Shown one piece after another: positions 37,367 to 46,684 of a stretch of 64,000 nucleotides of DNA. The translations under genes and the position numbers were made by a program. This DNA comes from Lyngbya aestuarii BL J. Its GTDB lineage: Bacteria > Cyanobacteriota > Cyanobacteriia > Cyanobacteriales > Microcoleaceae. Where the stretch lies: positions 92,571-156,570 of the forward strand of contig NZ_AUZM01000006.1 of the NCBI RefSeq assembly GCF_000478195.2, in the 5' to 3' direction. Within the stretch, counting starts at the first letter, position 1. Every line of letters begins with the position of its first letter. The notes under the pieces are model-generated. The model was not told the origin of the DNA, ran no database searches, and saw only the letters and a program-made list of their open reading frames with translations.

Positions 37367-40300
37367 ATGAACGATTCTGCTATTATTCCCGTACAATCTT
37401 TTGTCGTCGAAACCGATGCGAACTCCTCTGAATCCGAAGCGAGTCTAGGAGATCCAGCAAAAAATACAGCACTTGCAAAAGAATTAGCTGTTTTACGTTC
37501 TCACATGGAATATCGAGTCAATCAACTTCAAGAATTAGTTGAAAAAGAAGGTGCAGCAAGTCAACGCGCCCAACTCCTAGATCGTATTACAGCCCAACTG
37601 CGGGAATCTATTAGCAGCGATGAATTACTTAAAACATTAGTTCAGGAAGTTCGTTCAGCCTTAAAAACAGATCGGGTTGTAATCTGTCAATTAACGTCCA
37701 GTTTTTCAAAGAAAAATACTCAGGGAAAAATTATCACAGAATCGGTTGAAAGCCCGTGGTTATCTTTACTAAACGCAGAAATTACTGACCCCCGATTATC
37801 CCGCTATGCTGAACAGTATCGTCACGGCAAAGTGCAAGCGATCGCCAATATTAAAGATGCCGGACTTGATCAACAGATGGTTCATCAATTCACAACCTTA
37901 CAAGTCCAAGCGAGACTCCTCGTTCCTGTTTATACTCGCAATCTCAACCTTAACGAAGAAAAAACAAGAGGGGAAAAACAGCTTTACGGCTTCTTAATCG
38001 CTCATCAATGTAATCAACCTCGATTTTGGCAACCTTCAGAAATCGAATTTTTCCGGGCAATTTCCCTACAATTCAGTTACGCCCTCGATGAACTGCGACT
38101 GCGACAACACCAACAAGCCATTATTCAACAAACCCGACGCTTAAACCAGATTAACGATCACCTGCGTCAATTTACCTGCGTCAATGAGATTTTAATGAGC
38201 GCTGTTGAAGAAACCCGAGATGCTTTAAACTGCGATCGCGTTTTGGTGTACGAATTTGGGCCAGAATGGGATGGAAAAATCATCGCCGAATCCGTTGATA
38301 GTCAATGGCCTGCGGCAATTGGAGCCAAAATTGATGATCCTTGTTTTGCCAAACGCTACGTCCAACCTTACCAACGAGGACGAGTCAAAGCCACCGATAA
38401 TATCTATGAAGCCGGTTTAACCGAATGTCATCTCAGTCAACTCGAACCCTTTGCGGTGAAAGCCAATCTCGTCGCCCCAATTTTGGTAGAAAATCAACTC
38501 AAAGGCTTATTAGTTGCACATCAATGTTCAGGGCCAAGAGCTTGGACAGAACTCGATATTGATCTGATTCGGAGTGTAGCAATGCACTTAGGCTATGCTC
38601 TCGATCAAGCTTCAGCCCTCGCCCAACAGCAAGCCAACGCTGAAAAAGCAAAAATCTTAAACGATATCACCTACCAACTTCGCAACAGCAAAACGATAGA
38701 ATCAGTCTTTGATCTGATTGTCGAACAAGTGCGTCAGTTGTTCAAAACCGATCAAGTTTTCATCTACAAATATTGTGAAAACGGTTCAGGGAGAGTGGTT
38801 GCCGAATCCGTTGTCAATAACCTACCGAATCTCTTAGGATTAAAAGTGGAAAATGCAGCTTTGACAGAAGCCGATCTCACCATCCTGGGACGTAAACGAG
38901 TTCACCGGATTGATAATCTCAACACCTGTGAACTCAACACCGAACTTTCCAACTTCCAGCCCTATCTAAAATTGTTGGCATCTTCTAAAACGAAAACTCA
39001 TTTAATTGCACCCCTGATCACGCCCACGCAGCTTCATGGTTTGTTAGTGATCAATCACGCCACTCAAGCCCGAATTTGGAAAGAGACAGAGTTAGACTTT
39101 CTCAAACAATTAACCGATCAAGTCAGTCTAGCACTCAATCAATTGACCTTACTCCAACACCAACAAACCGTCGCTCAACAAGAACATCGCCTCAATCAAA
39201 TTAATGCCATACTGCAAGAGTCCCTCAATCCGACTGAGATTTTTAAAACGGTTGTCGGAGAAACTCGGGCTGTCCTCAATGTAGATCGCGTCAGCATTTA
39301 TCAGTTTGAGACGGAATGGGAAGGTAAAATTGTTGCAGAATCAGTAGATCCGAAATTTCCGAGCGCATTGGGTAATCAACTCTACGATCCCAGTTCAACT
39401 CACGACATTCAACCCTATCTCAAAGGTGATTTCATGGCGATCGCTGATCTCAAAAAATCTTCATTAGAAGCTTTTCATCTGCGTCAACTCAAAAGCTTGT
39501 ATGTCAAAGCCAAAGTAGCGGCACCAATTATCGCCAAACAAAAATTACACGGGTTGTTGATCGTTCACAATTGCAGTGAGTCTCGTCAATGGCAACGCCA
39601 TGAAATCAATTTTGTGCGACAATTAGCCGTTTCTGTTGGACACGCCCTCAACCAAAACTTCCTACAACAACAACAACAAGCGACTCAAGAAGCCAAACAA
39701 CTCAATCAGATTTGTTTACACATTCGCCAAACGCTCAATCCACAACAAATTTGTCAAACTGCCGTTGAGGAGTTGCTGGAATTGATGCCAGCGGATCGGA
39801 TTATTTTATATCAGCCCGAAGTTGAGGAGTTGGACGTTAGAAGTTCTCCAAAGACTCAAATTATTGCCGAAGCTGTACGAGCAGATCATGTAAAAATTAG
39901 GGGTTCTGTCTTTCAAGTCAAGTATCCTGATAACAAACTGTTGAAAATACTCTCTGAGGGTGATGAAGTTGCACTTTGTGATCTCACAGAAGCCCCACTT
40001 ACAAAGGATCAGAAACAACAACTTTATCAATGGCAGGTTCAATCTGCTTTAATGATTCCTGTTTTTGTCAATCAAACTCTTTACGTGATCGAAGCTCACT
40101 GTTGTCAGTCTCGTCAATGGCAAAACTCCGAAATCGAACTGTTTAAACAAGTCGGTTTACAAGTGGGTTATGCACTCGAACAAGCTCAACTTTTGCAACA
40201 AGTTCAGGAAAGTCGCAGCCTTGCCGAAAAAATGATGAACGAGCAACAGCAACAAAAACAACAACTCGAACATCAAATCGAAACCTTTTTAGGGCAAATA

Positions 40301-41257
40301 GAAGATTCTTTTCAAGGAGATTTAACCGTACGAGCGCAGGTGAGCGAAGGGGTAATGGGAACTGTTGCCGACTTTTTTAATGCCACGATTGAGAGTTTAC
40401 AACAGTTAGTTGCTCAAGTTCATCAAAGTGCAAACATTGTCACTCAAACGGCTGCTGAACGAGAGCAAGAAGTGGAAAATTTATCTGGTGAAATTTCCCA
40501 ACAAACAGAAGCAATTGTCGAGGCTTTAGCCCAAATTCAAACCCTGACTCATTCTATCGAAGCAGTTTCAACTTCCGCCCAAGCCGCCCAAACTCAAGTG
40601 CAAACTGTAGCGGAGATTTTACAGGAAGGAGATCGGGCGATGAACCGCACGGTTAACGGGATTTTGACTGTCGAAAAAACCATCCGAGGGACTGCGATAA
40701 AAGTGAAGCATTTGGGAGAATCTTCTCAAAAAATTTCACGCATTGTCAAATTGATTAATGAGTTTGCTAACCAGACTCATGTATTGGCATTAAATGCGTC
40801 TGTAGAAGCCAGTCGCATGAGTCATCAGGAAGGAGGGTTTGCGATGGTGGCGACAGAAGTACGAACTTTAGCCGAACAGTCGGGGAATGCGACAGCAGAA
40901 ATTGAACAGATGATTGCGGAAATTCAAGCGGAAACTCACGAGGTTATACAAGCGATGAAAGTGGGTTTAAAACGAGTTCTTCAAGAAACAGAGTTGGTGA
41001 AAAAAACTCGTCAAACGCTGACTGAAATTGTACAAGCGAGTAATCAAACCCATGAATTTGTCAATGAAATTGCAACTTCGGCTCACCATCAAGCCCAAAC
41101 TTCAACTCACCTGTCTGAAACCATGCAACAAGTCGCAGCCATCGCCCAGGCGAGTTCTCAGCAGTCTCTAGAGGTCCGTCAAGCTTTTTCTCAGCTGATG
41201 CAGGTTGCTCAAGAATTGCAGCAGGGAGTGACGCAGTTTAAGGTGACTCAAGACTAA
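37367..41257 (+). CDS. PixJ-like cyanobacteriochrome methyl-accepting chemotaxis protein
   Basis: 1296 residues without membrane segments. Five GAF domains occupy roughly 70-245, 265-425, 440-600, 615-775 and 790-955. A HAMP-like segment (about 990-1040) and an MCP signalling domain (to 1296) with hairpin tip LALNASVEASRMSHQEGGFA follow. The second GAF is a DXCF-type cyanobacteriochrome: DPCF with Cys326 and the canonical bilin site ECHL with Cys354 and His355. The 28-residue spacing of the two cysteines equals that of TePixJ (Cys494/Cys522). Such domains carry phycoviolobilin and switch between blue and green forms. The expected role is phototaxis through a CheA/CheW system, but no pix or che partner genes lie nearby. 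Confidence 0.92.
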   Translation: MNDSAIIPVQSFVVETDANSSESEASLGDPAKNTALAKELAVLRSHMEYRVNQLQELVEKEGAASQRAQLLDRITAQLRESISSDELLKTLVQEVRSALKTDRVVICQLTSSFSKKNTQGKIITESVESPWLSLLNAEITDPRLSRYAEQYRHGKVQAIANIKDAGLDQQMVHQFTTLQVQARLLVPVYTRNLNLNEEKTRGEKQLYGFLIAHQCNQPRFWQPSEIEFFRAISLQFSYALDELRLRQHQQAIIQQTRRLNQINDHLRQFTCVNEILMSAVEETRDALNCDRVLVYEFGPEWDGKIIAESVDSQWPAAIGAKIDDPCFAKRYVQPYQRGRVKATDNIYEAGLTECHLSQLEPFAVKANLVAPILVENQLKGLLVAHQCSGPRAWTELDIDLIRSVAMHLGYALDQASALAQQQANAEKAKILNDITYQLRNSKTIESVFDLIVEQVRQLFKTDQVFIYKYCENGSGRVVAESVVNNLPNLLGLKVENAALTEADLTILGRKRVHRIDNLNTCELNTELSNFQPYLKLLASSKTKTHLIAPLITPTQLHGLLVINHATQARIWKETELDFLKQLTDQVSLALNQLTLLQHQQTVAQQEHRLNQINAILQESLNPTEIFKTVVGETRAVLNVDRVSIYQFETEWEGKIVAESVDPKFPSALGNQLYDPSSTHDIQPYLKGDFMAIADLKKSSLEAFHLRQLKSLYVKAKVAAPIIAKQKLHGLLIVHNCSESRQWQRHEINFVRQLAVSVGHALNQNFLQQQQQATQEAKQLNQICLHIRQTLNPQQICQTAVEELLELMPADRIILYQPEVEELDVRSSPKTQIIAEAVRADHVKIRGSVFQVKYPDNKLLKILSEGDEVALCDLTEAPLTKDQKQQLYQWQVQSALMIPVFVNQTLYVIEAHCCQSRQWQNSEIELFKQVGLQVGYALEQAQLLQQVQESRSLAEKMMNEQQQQKQQLEHQIETFLGQIEDSFQGDLTVRAQVSEGVMGTVADFFNATIESLQQLVAQVHQSANIVTQTAAEREQEVENLSGEISQQTEAIVEALAQIQTLTHSIEAVSTSAQAAQTQVQTVAEILQEGDRAMNRTVNGILTVEKTIRGTAIKVKHLGESSQKISRIVKLINEFANQTHVLALNASVEASRMSHQEGGFAMVATEVRTLAEQSGNATAEIEQMIAEIQAETHEVIQAMKVGLKRVLQETELVKKTRQTLTEIVQASNQTHEFVNEIATSAHHQAQTSTHLSETMQQVAAIAQASSQQSLEVRQAFSQLMQVAQELQQGVTQFKVTQD

Positions 41258-41292
41258 CAACACAGATCAATTCACTTAGATTCTGTACCCGA

Positions 41293-41420
41293 ATATAGCA
41301 ATGTTACCTGCGAAGTAAAAAAGTAATCGAGATCACCCCCCAATGTTGGGGGGAAGGGGGGCGCGCTTCGGAGGGGATTTGGAGGCAAAGTCGTTTACAA
41401 ATGATTTCTTATTGCTATAT
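41293..41420. mobile_element. Small element with ATATAGCAAT inverted ends
   Basis: 128 bp bounded by perfect 10-bp inverted repeats ATATAGCAAT and ATTGCTATAT. The inside includes a G-rich tract and GTCGTTTACAAATGATT. A related, more worn copy starts at 45696. It has no coding capacity. This looks like a non-autonomous miniature element. Confidence 0.6.
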
Positions 41421-41611
41421 TGATCCCATTTCTCAGTACAGAATCTCACCCTGGGTTGAATGGGTATCTAAGTCTGGAGATAGAGGTTTTTATGGGGTAT
41501 GATCCATTAATCTTAAAAATGTAAAGTATGGTGTAGTTGCTCCATGCTGAATAAATTGTATTAGGAGATTGGGATTTAATATCCTGTTTCTTCATCTAAG
41601 GATTTTTGTTA

Positions 41612-41764
41612 ATGTTGAAATATAGAACGACAATCGGTTGGTCACTTATTACTTCAGGGATTGTGACTCTTTTACTTAAATATATTTTACCCGGCGCCCC
41701 TGTGGGATGGGGAGTTGCATTTATTGTGATTGGTAGTGCTATTTTCTTTATCCGAAAAAGCTAA
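41612..41764 (+). CDS. Small two-segment membrane protein, 50 residues
   Basis: The ATG at 41612 follows an AAGGA site. The product has a basic start MLKYRTTIGW, a hydrophobic stretch SLITSGIVTLLLKYIL, a turn PGAPVGWG, a second stretch VAFIVIGSAIFFI and a basic end RKS. The clean two-helix hairpin pattern argues for a real gene. No family name is known to me. Confidence 0.62.
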   Translation: MLKYRTTIGWSLITSGIVTLLLKYILPGAPVGWGVAFIVIGSAIFFIRKS

Positions 41765-41844
41765 ACTTTTCCTTCGATTAAAAAAGATTCCCGAGTGCAA
41801 TTTCGGGAACCAATGTATTTTTTAAACAAACCAAGAATTAATTG

Positions 41845-42654
41845 TTATAACGAAGAACAATAGGTTCTAGCCGCTAAGGTTGAATCGATCACAAAAGGAT
41901 TTTCATTGCCTTGATATTCTGCGACTAAATGAGAGCGAGTTATTTCTTCGTCATCAACGGGATCTTCTAGATTCCACTGACACAATGTTTTTTGTTGGGC
42001 GGGAAAGAATCTAGCGTCGGCAGCATCCGCTTTATATCGATAAATAGTATAGAAATAAAACATCGCTCGGGCAACGTCTCCTTCCTTACTTTCTCGGGGT
42101 TCAAATGCGCTTTTAGTGGCTTCGCTATACTCGTCAATTAATGTTGTGGGTTTCATTTCTTGGTATTGATCAAACCGGAACCAACCTTCTGTTTGAGTAT
42201 CATTGATTTCGGCAAAGGGGTTATTTCCTCGTCTACTATTAACATAAACACGAGAGGGATAAAGACTGTGTAAATCACTTTTTGCCGAACCATTCGCCCC
42301 TTTACTTTGAGGATAAATATGTTCGGCGTTAATACCTTGTTGATAGGCGGTTTGTCGAGGTTCGGAAGAATTGGGATCGAGTTTGATGGTATAATCTGTA
42401 TAAATTCCTTTTAATATCCCGTCGTGATTGTCAACTTTGCTGTATAATATATCTCGTCCGCGTCGATAACCTAATGTTTGTTCGGGAGTATAGTCTTGGG
42501 CGACAACTTTCAGGAGTTCAGTCCCTTTTAGGTTAGGTGAAATCACATGAAGTTGATGATTTTCTAAGTTCTCTGCAAAACTTGGAGAAATACCACTCAG
42601 GAGTAATAAACAACTTAACCCTAATCCGATGATTATTTTGTTGATCCAGTTCAT
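41845..42654 (-). CDS. Secreted endonuclease I family nuclease
   Basis: 269 residues from the ATG at 42654. The signal peptide (MNWINKIIIGLGLSCLLLLS, cleavage likely after SFA) directs export. The mature part fits the endonuclease I (EndA/NucM-like) beta-beta-alpha-metal family: YRRGRDILYSKVDN, the catalytic NAEHIYPQSKGANG with its His, SDLHSLYPS with a following Asn, and ARAMFYFYTIYRYKAD. Such enzymes cut DNA and RNA non-specifically outside the cell or in the periplasm. The upstream in-frame start at 42705 would add residues before the signal peptide and is less likely. A role in nutrient scavenging is likely. Confidence 0.9.
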   Translation of the reverse strand: MNWINKIIIGLGLSCLLLLSGISPSFAENLENHQLHVISPNLKGTELLKVVAQDYTPEQTLGYRRGRDILYSKVDNHDGILKGIYTDYTIKLDPNSSEPRQTAYQQGINAEHIYPQSKGANGSAKSDLHSLYPSRVYVNSRRGNNPFAEINDTQTEGWFRFDQYQEMKPTTLIDEYSEATKSAFEPRESKEGDVARAMFYFYTIYRYKADAADARFFPAQQKTLCQWNLEDPVDDEEITRSHLVAEYQGNENPFVIDSTLAARTYCSSL

Positions 42655-42753
42655 TATAAACTTTAACTGACTTCTTGATGACTTTACTCCGGTTGTGACA
42701 CCCAATCCGTCAAAAATTCACAATGATCTAGAATTTTTTGACTTAATTTTGAC

Positions 42754-43125
42754 TCAATAACGAGTTGTACAAGCCCAGGTTTCGATCCGACACGTTCCGG
42801 TTCCACAAGCGGCAACAGCTGAGGCTTCGGCTTGTTTGCGAGTCTCTGCCCAAGCCCAACCTAGTTTTCCTTCTTCGTTTTTTGCCACGGCACCACAGGC
42901 ATTTTTAAACCAAACTTGTACTTGACAATTTGATTCTCCACATTCTTCTAAAGCCCTTTGTTCGGCTTGTTCTCGCGAAGGATAATCATAAGCATAACCC
43001 CAAACTTGCCCATCTGGAGTAATTGCGATCGCCCCAAAGCTGTCTGATAGTTGTGCAGAAGCAATATGACTGACTAATATTTCAGTTCCCACAAACAATG
43101 CAGTCACAATTCCTAAACGTTTCAT
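42754..43125 (-). CDS. Secreted DUF4189 protein
   Basis: 123 residues from the ATG at 43125 (MKRLGIVTALFVGTEILVSH), which opens a signal peptide. The mature part has two related Cys-containing units: FGAIAITPDGQVWGYAYDYP with ALEECGESNCQV, and CGAVAKNEEGKLGWAWAETR with AVAACGTGTCRI. This is the DUF4189 pattern, with cysteines likely forming disulfides. Function unknown. A start 21 bases earlier would spoil the signal peptide. Confidence 0.88.
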   Translation of the reverse strand: MKRLGIVTALFVGTEILVSHIASAQLSDSFGAIAITPDGQVWGYAYDYPSREQAEQRALEECGESNCQVQVWFKNACGAVAKNEEGKLGWAWAETRKQAEASAVAACGTGTCRIETWACTTRY

Positions 43126-43234
43126 CTCGATTGAGTCTGGTGGCATCTTTTGTGAATAATATTATTATGCAACATTTAGCACAATTAAGAAAGGTAAGAT
43201 TAATTAATACTGAGGTTTGAGTTGGGCTGAAATA

Positions 43235-45568
43235 TTATTTGCTATTGTCAGACTGAACGACAGAAAATCCTCGACGATAGGGTTTCGGTTCAGTCTCTTG
43301 AACTTGAAACTGAACGCTTTCTGTGCGATCGCCTTGTTTAACTGTTAACGTCCATTTTCCCGGTTGCATTTGCCAAAATAGAGAATTAGCCGTTTTTGTT
43401 GCTAATTTCTGATCATTTAACCACCATTCTACAGGCTGTTGAGTATTTGTGGTAATTTTAAATTCGAGTTGATGAGATTGATTTTGATTAATTAAAAAAT
43501 AATCATCTGATAGAGGAGATAAAATTCTCAGTTGATTTGGGGTTAAATCCCATCGATTTTGTTGGGCTAACCATTCGTTATATTCAGAGGTTAACTTCAA
43601 GTTTTCGGCTGAATTTTGATACGCTGGAATATCATCTTGATGAAAATATTCTAAGACAATTCCAGACTGACACTCTGATGTTGGTTTTTTTCCAGTTGTT
43701 GCACAAATAGGTAACTTGACAAACTCAGAAGGAACCGAAAAATTAAGCGGTTCTTCTTGGGAATGTAAGTGCATCATAATTCGACTCCACAACGGGGCGG
43801 CACCCATCACTCCTGAGACATTTTGCATTGGTTTTCCGTCAAAGTTTCCTACCCAAGTTGCAACGGTATAATCAGGGGTAAATCCAACTGTCCAAGTATC
43901 ACGATGATCGGAAGATGTTCCGGTTTTCACAGCAACAGGAAAGGGTAAATTTAACACAGATTCAACTCCAAATGCTGCCGCCCTAGCATGAGAATCTCTC
44001 AACATATCGGTGATAATTTGCCAGTTTTCTGGGGTATGAATTTGGGGTGTTTTATCCTGACAACTTTGACTATTTTCTGAACAAGTTTGAGGGGGAGTTT
44101 CAGTTAATCTTGTTACTAACGGTTTAACCTGTCCCTGATTTGCTAACGTTACATAAGCTTGGGCGAGTTCCCATAATTTGACTTCTCCACTGCCTAAACT
44201 TAATCCTAAACCATAGTGTTCGGGTGGATGGTTTAAAGAGGCAAATCCTAATGTTTTTAAATGAGATAAAAAGACAGGAACGGTAACTTTTTCTAAGACT
44301 CTAACGGCGGGAATATTTAAGGAATTTGCCAACGCTAAACGCACTCTCACCGGGCCTAAAAATGTTTCGCTATAATCGGTTGGGGTGTAGAGTTTTGCAC
44401 CAGGAATCGCGTAATAAGTGGGAATATCAGCGAGAATTGTATTGGGTTGAATTATGTCTTGTTCTAAAGCAAGTTCATAGAGAAAGGGTTTTAATGTTGA
44501 ACCGGGTTGACGTAAGGCTTGAACCCCGTCATTACTCCCGAGTTTAAGAGTATTAAAATAGTTAGGAGAACCCACATAAGCTAAGACTTCTCCGGTTTGA
44601 TTGTTAATCACAATTGCGGCGGCATGATTGACATTTTGATTGGACAATGCCATCACAACTTGCCGAACTTGGGCTTCTACAAATTGTTGTAAGTTTAAAT
44701 CTAATGTGGTTTGAATATGGGGTTTTGGGTGAATATTTTGAGCAGAATTAGACATCTGTTCAGATACCCAAAATAAAAAGTGCGGGGCGGCGATCGCATC
44801 CAGTTGAGGGGGTTGTAATTCTACATTTTCTTGATAGGCATGATTCGCATAATTTAACGTAATATAACCCTCTGCAACCATCCGATCTAAAACATAGCGT
44901 TGTCGTTGTTTTAAAGCTTGCCAATTGTAGTAGGGATTTAAGTCAGTTGGATCATTGGGTAAAGCGGCGAGTAAACTGGCTTGAGATAGGCTTAAATCTG
45001 TGGCGGGAATGTTAAAATAAGCCCGAGAAGCAGCTTCAACTCCATACAGGTTTCCGCCCATGGGTAAACGGTTGATATAGGCTTGTAGAATTTCATCTTT
45101 ATTCATTCCGGCAAATAACCGCCAAGCCAACCAAATTTCTTGACTTTTATTAACTAATGTTGTGGGTGCAGGTTCCAACATTCGGGCGAGTTGCATGGGA
45201 ATTGTCGAGGCACCACTGACAATTTTTCGGGCTTGGATGGCTTCTAAAATCGCTCGAACGATGGCTATACTATCGACAGCACCTTGTTGATAATATCGTT
45301 TATCTTCTGCGGCAATAATCGCTTGAATAAAATGGGGGGAAACTTGCGCTAATGGCACCACTGCGGTATGATTTTGATCTCGGCTGAGTAGCGTTCCGAG
45401 GGGTTGTCCATAGCGATCGCTAAACTCAACCGCGAGGCTATCTTGAGTAATATCTTCGGCGTGAATGGGGGCGAGATAGGGGATTAATCGCACTGTTACC
45501 CCTGTCAGAAGAATAGCCAAAATCACTTTAATTTTTAAAGGGGAAAACCAACGAATTTGTTTCATCAA
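43235..45568 (-). CDS. pbpC: Penicillin-binding protein 1C
   Basis: 777 residues, bifunctional peptidoglycan synthase at the inner membrane. An N-terminal anchor (KIKVILAILLTGVTVRLI) is followed by a GT51 transglycosylase domain with AAEDKRYYQQGAVDSIAIVR, GASTIPMQLARM and AYINRLPMGGNLYGVEAASR. The transpeptidase domain has active Ser357 and Lys360 in PGSTLKPF, SLN in ANSLNIPA and Lys548 in KTGTS. The C-terminal 90 residues (HQLEFKITTNTQQPVEWWLN) form the BiPBP_C domain typical of PBP1C. PBP1C-type proteins are accessory to PBP1A/1B, and some relatives are linked to alpha-2-macroglobulin, which is absent here. Confidence 0.95.
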   Translation of the reverse strand: MMKQIRWFSPLKIKVILAILLTGVTVRLIPYLAPIHAEDITQDSLAVEFSDRYGQPLGTLLSRDQNHTAVVPLAQVSPHFIQAIIAAEDKRYYQQGAVDSIAIVRAILEAIQARKIVSGASTIPMQLARMLEPAPTTLVNKSQEIWLAWRLFAGMNKDEILQAYINRLPMGGNLYGVEAASRAYFNIPATDLSLSQASLLAALPNDPTDLNPYYNWQALKQRQRYVLDRMVAEGYITLNYANHAYQENVELQPPQLDAIAAPHFLFWVSEQMSNSAQNIHPKPHIQTTLDLNLQQFVEAQVRQVVMALSNQNVNHAAAIVINNQTGEVLAYVGSPNYFNTLKLGSNDGVQALRQPGSTLKPFLYELALEQDIIQPNTILADIPTYYAIPGAKLYTPTDYSETFLGPVRVRLALANSLNIPAVRVLEKVTVPVFLSHLKTLGFASLNHPPEHYGLGLSLGSGEVKLWELAQAYVTLANQGQVKPLVTRLTETPPQTCSENSQSCQDKTPQIHTPENWQIITDMLRDSHARAAAFGVESVLNLPFPVAVKTGTSSDHRDTWTVGFTPDYTVATWVGNFDGKPMQNVSGVMGAAPLWSRIMMHLHSQEEPLNFSVPSEFVKLPICATTGKKPTSECQSGIVLEYFHQDDIPAYQNSAENLKLTSEYNEWLAQQNRWDLTPNQLRILSPLSDDYFLINQNQSHQLEFKITTNTQQPVEWWLNDQKLATKTANSLFWQMQPGKWTLTVKQGDRTESVQFQVQETEPKPYRRGFSVVQSDNSK

Positions 45569-45933
45569 AATAAAATCTTCTAAATAAAATCTTCTCCGCC
45601 TTTCTCTATTCTATTTTGACAATGCGATCGCAGGTTATTCCGGAAAATTATCTTATGTCGTGATCTAACTTGATTGATCAAAATTAATTAATCTAATATA
45701 GCAATTCTTTAATCATTTGAAAATTGTTTAGCCCCCAAACCCCCAATAATGGGGGCTGTAAACGGGTAGGATTTTTCCGAATTATTTCACGGTAAACAAT
45801 GGGAACAGTAGACGGTGAAGGGGTTTTAGGATTTAGAAATGACAATCATGTATTCGCGTACTGCTATAAGCCTTCTAATTTTTGAGACTTGGGGGCAATG
45901 TCGTTTACAAATGATTGCTTGTGGCGATAAAAT
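45569..45933. repeat. Intergenic DNA with a worn ATATAGCAAT element
   Basis: From 45696 the sequence ATATAGCAAT, then AATCATTTG, resembles the inverted right end of the element at 41293-41420. Near 45898-45918 GTCGTTTACAAATGATT recurs. A G/C hairpin (CCCCCAATAATGGGGG, about 45739-45754) lies between. The copy appears decayed and expanded. No gene is seen. Confidence 0.5.
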
Positions 45934-46623
45934 TTAATAGCAGTATAAATCGTTTTGGGGTTTGGTATGTTCTTGTCCGATGCGAACCACTCCAATTAAA
46001 GTAGAAACAATCACACAACGTTTTGCATTTTCTAGGTTTTTGTGTTTGAGTCCCAAGCGTCCTCTTGCTCTCGGGTGAACTTGAGTACATTCATCGGTAG
46101 ATTCATAGATGGGACAGCCTTTGTAGTTAAATAACGCCCGATAAACGGTACCCGCATTTCTAACTGAGTTATCAACAGGATCGACTTTGATAAGAGTCGT
46201 TTCAAGTTTACCTTTATCATTTTTTACTTTATCATCAATTAACACACCAGAAGGCAAGCTTTCCCAAGCACTATCTGAAAGTTTATCAGGGGGAATAGTC
46301 GCTAGATGAACCGCCCATTGAACTTGGTTATCATTCTCTCGAAAACTGGCTTGAACAGCAATTTTTTGACGTTTGGCTTCACTCTGAGCGGTTCGCATCG
46401 CCCAATACACTCGGTTTGCACCCGCACGCAATTGTTGACGCCCAACAAACCCATTCCAAGCAGGAACGGCGATCGCACTAAATAGACTAATTAAAGTCAC
46501 AACTGATAGGACTTCAATAATAGTATATCCGGTGGTATATCTAATCTTTGAACTTGAGGCGAGAGAGGTAAAAGGCTTATGAGAAATATAGCGATCGCAT
46601 TTTAATCGCGTGTCTGGTTTCAT
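45934..46623 (-). CDS. GspH/FimT-type pseudopilin
   Basis: 229 residues. A 32-residue leader ends in a prepilin peptidase site (TTG before YTIIEV), followed by the pilin membrane helix IIEVLSVVTLISLFSAIAVP and the GspH-like AWNGFVGRQQLRAGANRVYW and AMRTAQSEAKRQK. The C-terminal domain has paired Cys (YKGCPIYESTDECTQ) and ends near CVIVSTLIGVVRIGQ. The leader is long and basic for this class. It is the last gene of the leftward run that starts with hpsA, and its first half is strongly similar to the next upstream gene, so the two are duplicates. It may belong to the Hps secretion system. Confidence 0.88.
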   Translation of the reverse strand: MKPDTRLKCDRYISHKPFTSLASSSKIRYTTGYTIIEVLSVVTLISLFSAIAVPAWNGFVGRQQLRAGANRVYWAMRTAQSEAKRQKIAVQASFRENDNQVQWAVHLATIPPDKLSDSAWESLPSGVLIDDKVKNDKGKLETTLIKVDPVDNSVRNAGTVYRALFNYKGCPIYESTDECTQVHPRARGRLGLKHKNLENAKRCVIVSTLIGVVRIGQEHTKPQNDLYCY

Positions 46624-46684
46624 TGAGTTGCACTACCCTGATTAGAATTAAAATATTAATCTAATTTTACATCAATTCTTTATT

